A stretch of DNA of 64,000 nt from Alisma plantago-aquatica (lineage: Eukaryota; Streptophyta; Magnoliopsida; Alismatales; Alismataceae): the NCBI GenBank assembly GCA_963693085.1, contig OY856409.1, forward strand, positions 243,464,558 to 243,528,557, written 5' to 3'. Both the position numbers and the translations under genes were made by a program. The notes under the pieces are model-generated. The model did not search any database, was not told the DNA's origin, and was given only the letters and a program-made list of their open reading frames with translations. Shown here piece after piece: positions 60,352 to 64,000 of the stretch (its first letter is position 1; each line of letters starts with the position of its first letter).

Positions 60352-63300
60352 TGTAAAGACCTGATCCTTATGATCAAATATTTAAAATTTACATCAAAAA
60401 AATAATAGAAAAACTTTTTCCAATCATGCTTTACATTAAAGTCATGAAAGGTTATACATAGGATTCAAAAATAAAGAATAGAAATTGATTCCTATTTACT
60501 AATCAACAGGGGGAAACGCTTGTCTTTTAGGTATTTCTTTAATCACATGTGGATGAATTCCTACAGGGAACAAAAACCACACATGAGACCCCAACCAGGG
60601 AAAATAGGTCAATCAAGTGATCGATAAAAAGTTAATATTTGGAAACTAATAGTACGAACCTAGACAAAAATTATTTCTATGGTGAAATGTAAGAGTTAAA
60701 CATTATTGGCTAGTATAAAAGGGAAAATATTGGTTTTCAAATTCAATAGGATTCAATATTATGTTTTTAGTCTAGTACTTCAAATTTCCAAATATATAGC
60801 ACATGCCAATGCCTATTTGATGGGGAAGTCATGTGTTCTCTCCTACAGAGAACGACAACACATCAATTAAGACTCCCAATATATTGAGGGACCCTATGTT
60901 CTTTAGATCTGCACAAAGGTGTGAAATTGTAATTCCACTAAACTAATGGGCACCCTGCCCTTTTTTATATTTAAATAGTTTGCTACTATTTCCAGATTTT
61001 GTTCAAGGTAGAAGTTTAAAGTTAAAAAGAAAATTTAGGCTAGCCAACCTATCCGTAATGAATGCTTTTATGAGAAAATAAGCTTTCCAAATATAATAGA
61101 AATTTTGTACCTTGAATAAAGTCCTGTAAAATCTAGACATTTCAAGTATGGAGCACCAAGATTCAATCAAGATAGTGATCTACAAATGTAGAATGAAATT
61201 GGTATCAATTGATATTCAATTTTTTATTTTTTTTTTCATGATTAGGTTTTTCTATATAATAGTGCTATTCATATTTTCCATTATTATAATTTCTATGGTT
61301 TTATCTAGGTTATATATATAATAAATATTACCTATACATTTTTCTAGGCTAGATCCTAAAATGATATTCCCTCTTAAATGTAATATAATTCTATTTAGTT
61401 CTAGACTCAAAGTTGTTCATTTACAAATACACCCTTGCTAGGAATATCTATTAAATCATATATACTTCAATTCATACTAGTCATACACTCTTACTTAGGT
61501 CTCAATCATTTATGTTACCTTACTTATACATTATAAATATATGAATATAAAAATGGAATAATTTTCATTAAGTTCTTAAACTATTTTGATTCCAAACTAT
61601 AGGGTTACCCATAATAAAAAAATATTTTTAATATTTTCTCTCTTAATTTTCACTTTATAGGCTAGCATAGATAAAAGTACTTATTAAATTGAAATCTTCT
61701 CTTCAATTGTAATGGATTTAGGCTCCTAGGGTTTTAAAAATTATAGTATGTATGAAGTTTATATGTATGATGTACCCCATTAGGATTTATAGGAAATTAC
61801 GTTATTTTCTATCCGTCAATTCATTTTCCTTTATTTTTATACATGGTAAACATTAGGGATATTTATCCAATCAAATACATTGTTATAATAACTAGGTTAC
61901 ATGTTTTAAATACCCAAATTTTCTTTACTTATCCTATCTAATATTTTATTATAAAGATCTAGGGCTATAGACTTTTATTGTCGACCAACAGGCATGAAAC
62001 CTGATTACTATGTGTTACCCTAATCACCATTGTTGTTTAAATGGATTTCTAAAGTCCAATTTGCATGAGAATATCATTGCCTACTAATTTTGGTGATTTG
62101 GATTTCTGAGAGATCTATTTGCATCACAGGTGCACTGCATCAGTTTGCTATGCTACTTCACCTGGTCAAAGAGGACCATTGTGGTCCTTCTCCTCAAGAA
62201 ATTTACAACAATTCTCCCTGAGTTAGCATCGAGAAGGAATATGTTAATCTGATGTTCTATAGGTCATCAAAGTCTGAACTGGCGAGTCAAAGAGCCAAAG
62301 TTTTGGGGGCATGGGGACTTGATGGCTAGTACAAGGAGGAGGTGATTCTTGTCAACTCGTGGTCTTGTGAGGAGGCATTAATAGCATTGAGGAAGGTGGT
62401 ATGGATGTCAGTTCTATCTGCAAGCTTCATAACTCAAAGGTCAAGGGATCAAGGATAAGTGAGGGTTTTTTGAGACCTTGTCGTTCATGAATAGAGGTTG
62501 TGCAATGGTAGTTGGGCTCTGCATTGCAAATCATCTTCCATGGTAATTTGTAGGAGAACCTTAAATTGTTTAGTTTGAAGGGTAGAAGTAGGTGTTTTTG
62601 TGTTGTCCTGGATAATATAATTAGGAGGACTAGAGAGGGTAATGTAGAGGAGGAGGTAGTAGTGGCAGGGGCATTGTTGTTGTAGGTTGTTTCTAGAGAG
62701 GGGATCTCTTGTTGGTAGGTGATGAAGTGGAGAAGGGAGGTGACTGGGATTGTAGTCAGTGGCGTTGATTATCAAAGGTTTCAAGGGTAGTGGTGTGATG
62801 GAAGAAAGGTACATGTAAGAGTTGTCGATGCTCGAAGGTGTATGGGTCTTCAAATCATGAAGGTGTGCTAGGTTTTATAAATCTCAAGTCATCTAATTAG
62901 AGGAGGTTTCTGGCATTAAACTGTGGGTGTCGTTTCTAAGTTGGTCATCAACATATTTATGGTAGTGGAAGCTATTGGAGTGGTCATTTCTAGGCAGGAG
63001 TTGGGGCTTGTCGATATTCTCTCTTTGTCTTGAATGTGAAGGAATAGTTCTCCTCTCTACAACTATCCTCTGATATTACATAGACGGAGTTTGTCTCTCC
63101 CTTCCCATGAGTGTGGTAATATTTACCACTTATGCCCCTACTTATTACTTACTTAAAAAATTCATAACTCCTATAATATAACTCCAGTTCTTATGAAAAA
63201 TTAACATATATTTAATTTATGGTAAAGCATATTCTAAAAATAGAAACAACACTTTTTTATGTTTTTGAGATTGATTACTTATAATTATTGTCAATATTAA

Positions 63301-63673
63301 CAAATACCTATATGATGAACATTTTACATCGATTCCAAGGCCAAATAGCTTTTAGATGAAGGTTATTTCATTCATGCAAGGTCTATTTGATGTGTTTAGA
63401 CTCAACTTTTTGAATCATTGTAATTTATACCAAATCATAACATGAGTACACACTCAAGGACTAGCTCACAATTATTTTCTCAAGGGAGGAGGAAGAATTT
63501 CATTTAAAGATAAGAAAATTAAAAGGAGACTTGAATAAAAGAACATGATTATTGACCAAATCAAACAATTGAGGTTTAGAGTGAGAGAAAAAATTGTAAA
63601 TGAGCTCTGATTTTGTGATTATCATGAATTATAACTTAAAATAGATTTAGTACCCAAAATCTAGTATGTTACA
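60352..63673 (-). repeat. LARD-2 5' LTR
   Basis: A 3322-bp LTR, from TGTAACATACTAG (63673) to GGTCTTTACA (60352) on minus. The first 12 bases match the LARD-1 LTR start except one. The minus frame 62485-62853 is the longest in it, is Ser/Thr/Pro-rich and has no recognisable domain. Confidence 0.72.
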
Positions 63674-64000
63674 CACTCCTTGAGACATTGTTCTATATCC
63701 AATAGTTGACCTGATATGGATATAATATCTTGTAAATGATCTTATTTACTTCTATTCCACATGTGTATTCAACTTGCATTCTAATGATATATAAATTTTG
63801 TGGTAGAAACCTTAATCTATCCACCATAGTTGGAAAACTTATATGATCCAATTTTGTTTCATTTTTATTTTGACTATACATTTATTGGTCACTACATTTT
63901 TTCATGCTTGTGCATTTAGTAGAATGGATTTATAAATTACTCCGATTGTGTGTTTATTTTTCTAATCATGTGATATATTTGTGATTGAAGTTATGTACCC
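63674..64000. other. Flank right of LARD-2
   Basis: AT-rich, no gene or element end recognised. The 5-bp flank CACTC cannot be compared because the other outer end of LARD-2 is lost. Confidence 0.5.

Larger units (their letters stand above)
52935..63673 (-). mobile_element. Second LARD-type element (LARD-2), minus strand, with nested solo LTR
   Basis: A 5' LTR at 60352-63673 and a truncated 3' LTR at 52935-54135 are alignable by eye (for example GAATAGAGGTTGTRCAA and GGTTTGAAGGGTGGAAG). Both start TGTAA(C/G)ATACTAG on minus. A primer site TGGTATCG follows the 5' LTR and a purine tract AAAGGGTGGATATT precedes the 3' LTR. Without the nested solo LTR the interior is about 1.9 kb and has no protein frame. 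Ends, primer site and tract closely resemble LARD-1, so the two are related. LTR divergence is clearly larger, so it is older. Confidence 0.75.

Noticed and set aside
62485..62853. 122-codon minus frame in the LARD-2 5' LTR
   Set aside because: Not preserved in the other LTR and low-complexity Ser/Thr/Pro composition.

Overview
This is a plant nuclear window. It is AT-rich, has almost no long open frames, and is built mostly of LTR retrotransposon sequence, as expected of a large repeat-dense genome. The GC-rich exons of the few gene-like pieces hint at a monocot, but that is an inference. I see no bacterial or organellar gene order, rRNA gene or CRISPR array, and I recognised no tRNA gene.

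0-17 kb: an outer minus-strand Gypsy-type LTR (1-210 continuing at 12565-17088) was split by a complete element at 211-12559. That element has two LTRs of about 4 kb, a 5-bp target duplication (AGGAC), a Met-initiator-type primer site, a purine tract, and a 2.1-kb interior with no protein frame: a LARD (large retrotransposon derivative). Its 3' LTR was later hit by a 5'-truncated LINE (7448-9637) with a 14-bp target duplication.

17-25 kb: Copia-type LTR remnants (17780-18823; 20249-22149 with its primer site), a 320-bp TA/CA microsatellite, and a cluster of GC-rich gene fragments (a receptor-like kinase piece on minus and exon-like pieces on plus). These run up to a 21-bp AGTAACT minisatellite.

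25-36 kb: a complete but decayed minus-strand Copia element (25621-34737) inserted into the minisatellite, which resumes at 34743-36010.

36-47 kb: an unrecognised GC-rich frame broken by one stop (36846-37541), a minus-strand Gypsy-type LTR (38728-41519), a degenerate LINE 3' part (43733-44640), and the only intact gene of the window, a single-exon F-box gene (45260-46627).

48-64 kb: a solo LTR with perfect duplication GGTAT (48994-51886), a Copia LTR piece (52255-52934), and a second minus-strand LARD (to 63673) whose non-coding interior holds a further solo LTR (55804-60125).

Apart from the F-box gene, the elements do not form a pathway. The window records nested insertions, and the points most worth following are the LARD family, the phased palindromic motifs upstream of Copia TATA boxes, and the gene-fragment/minisatellite block.
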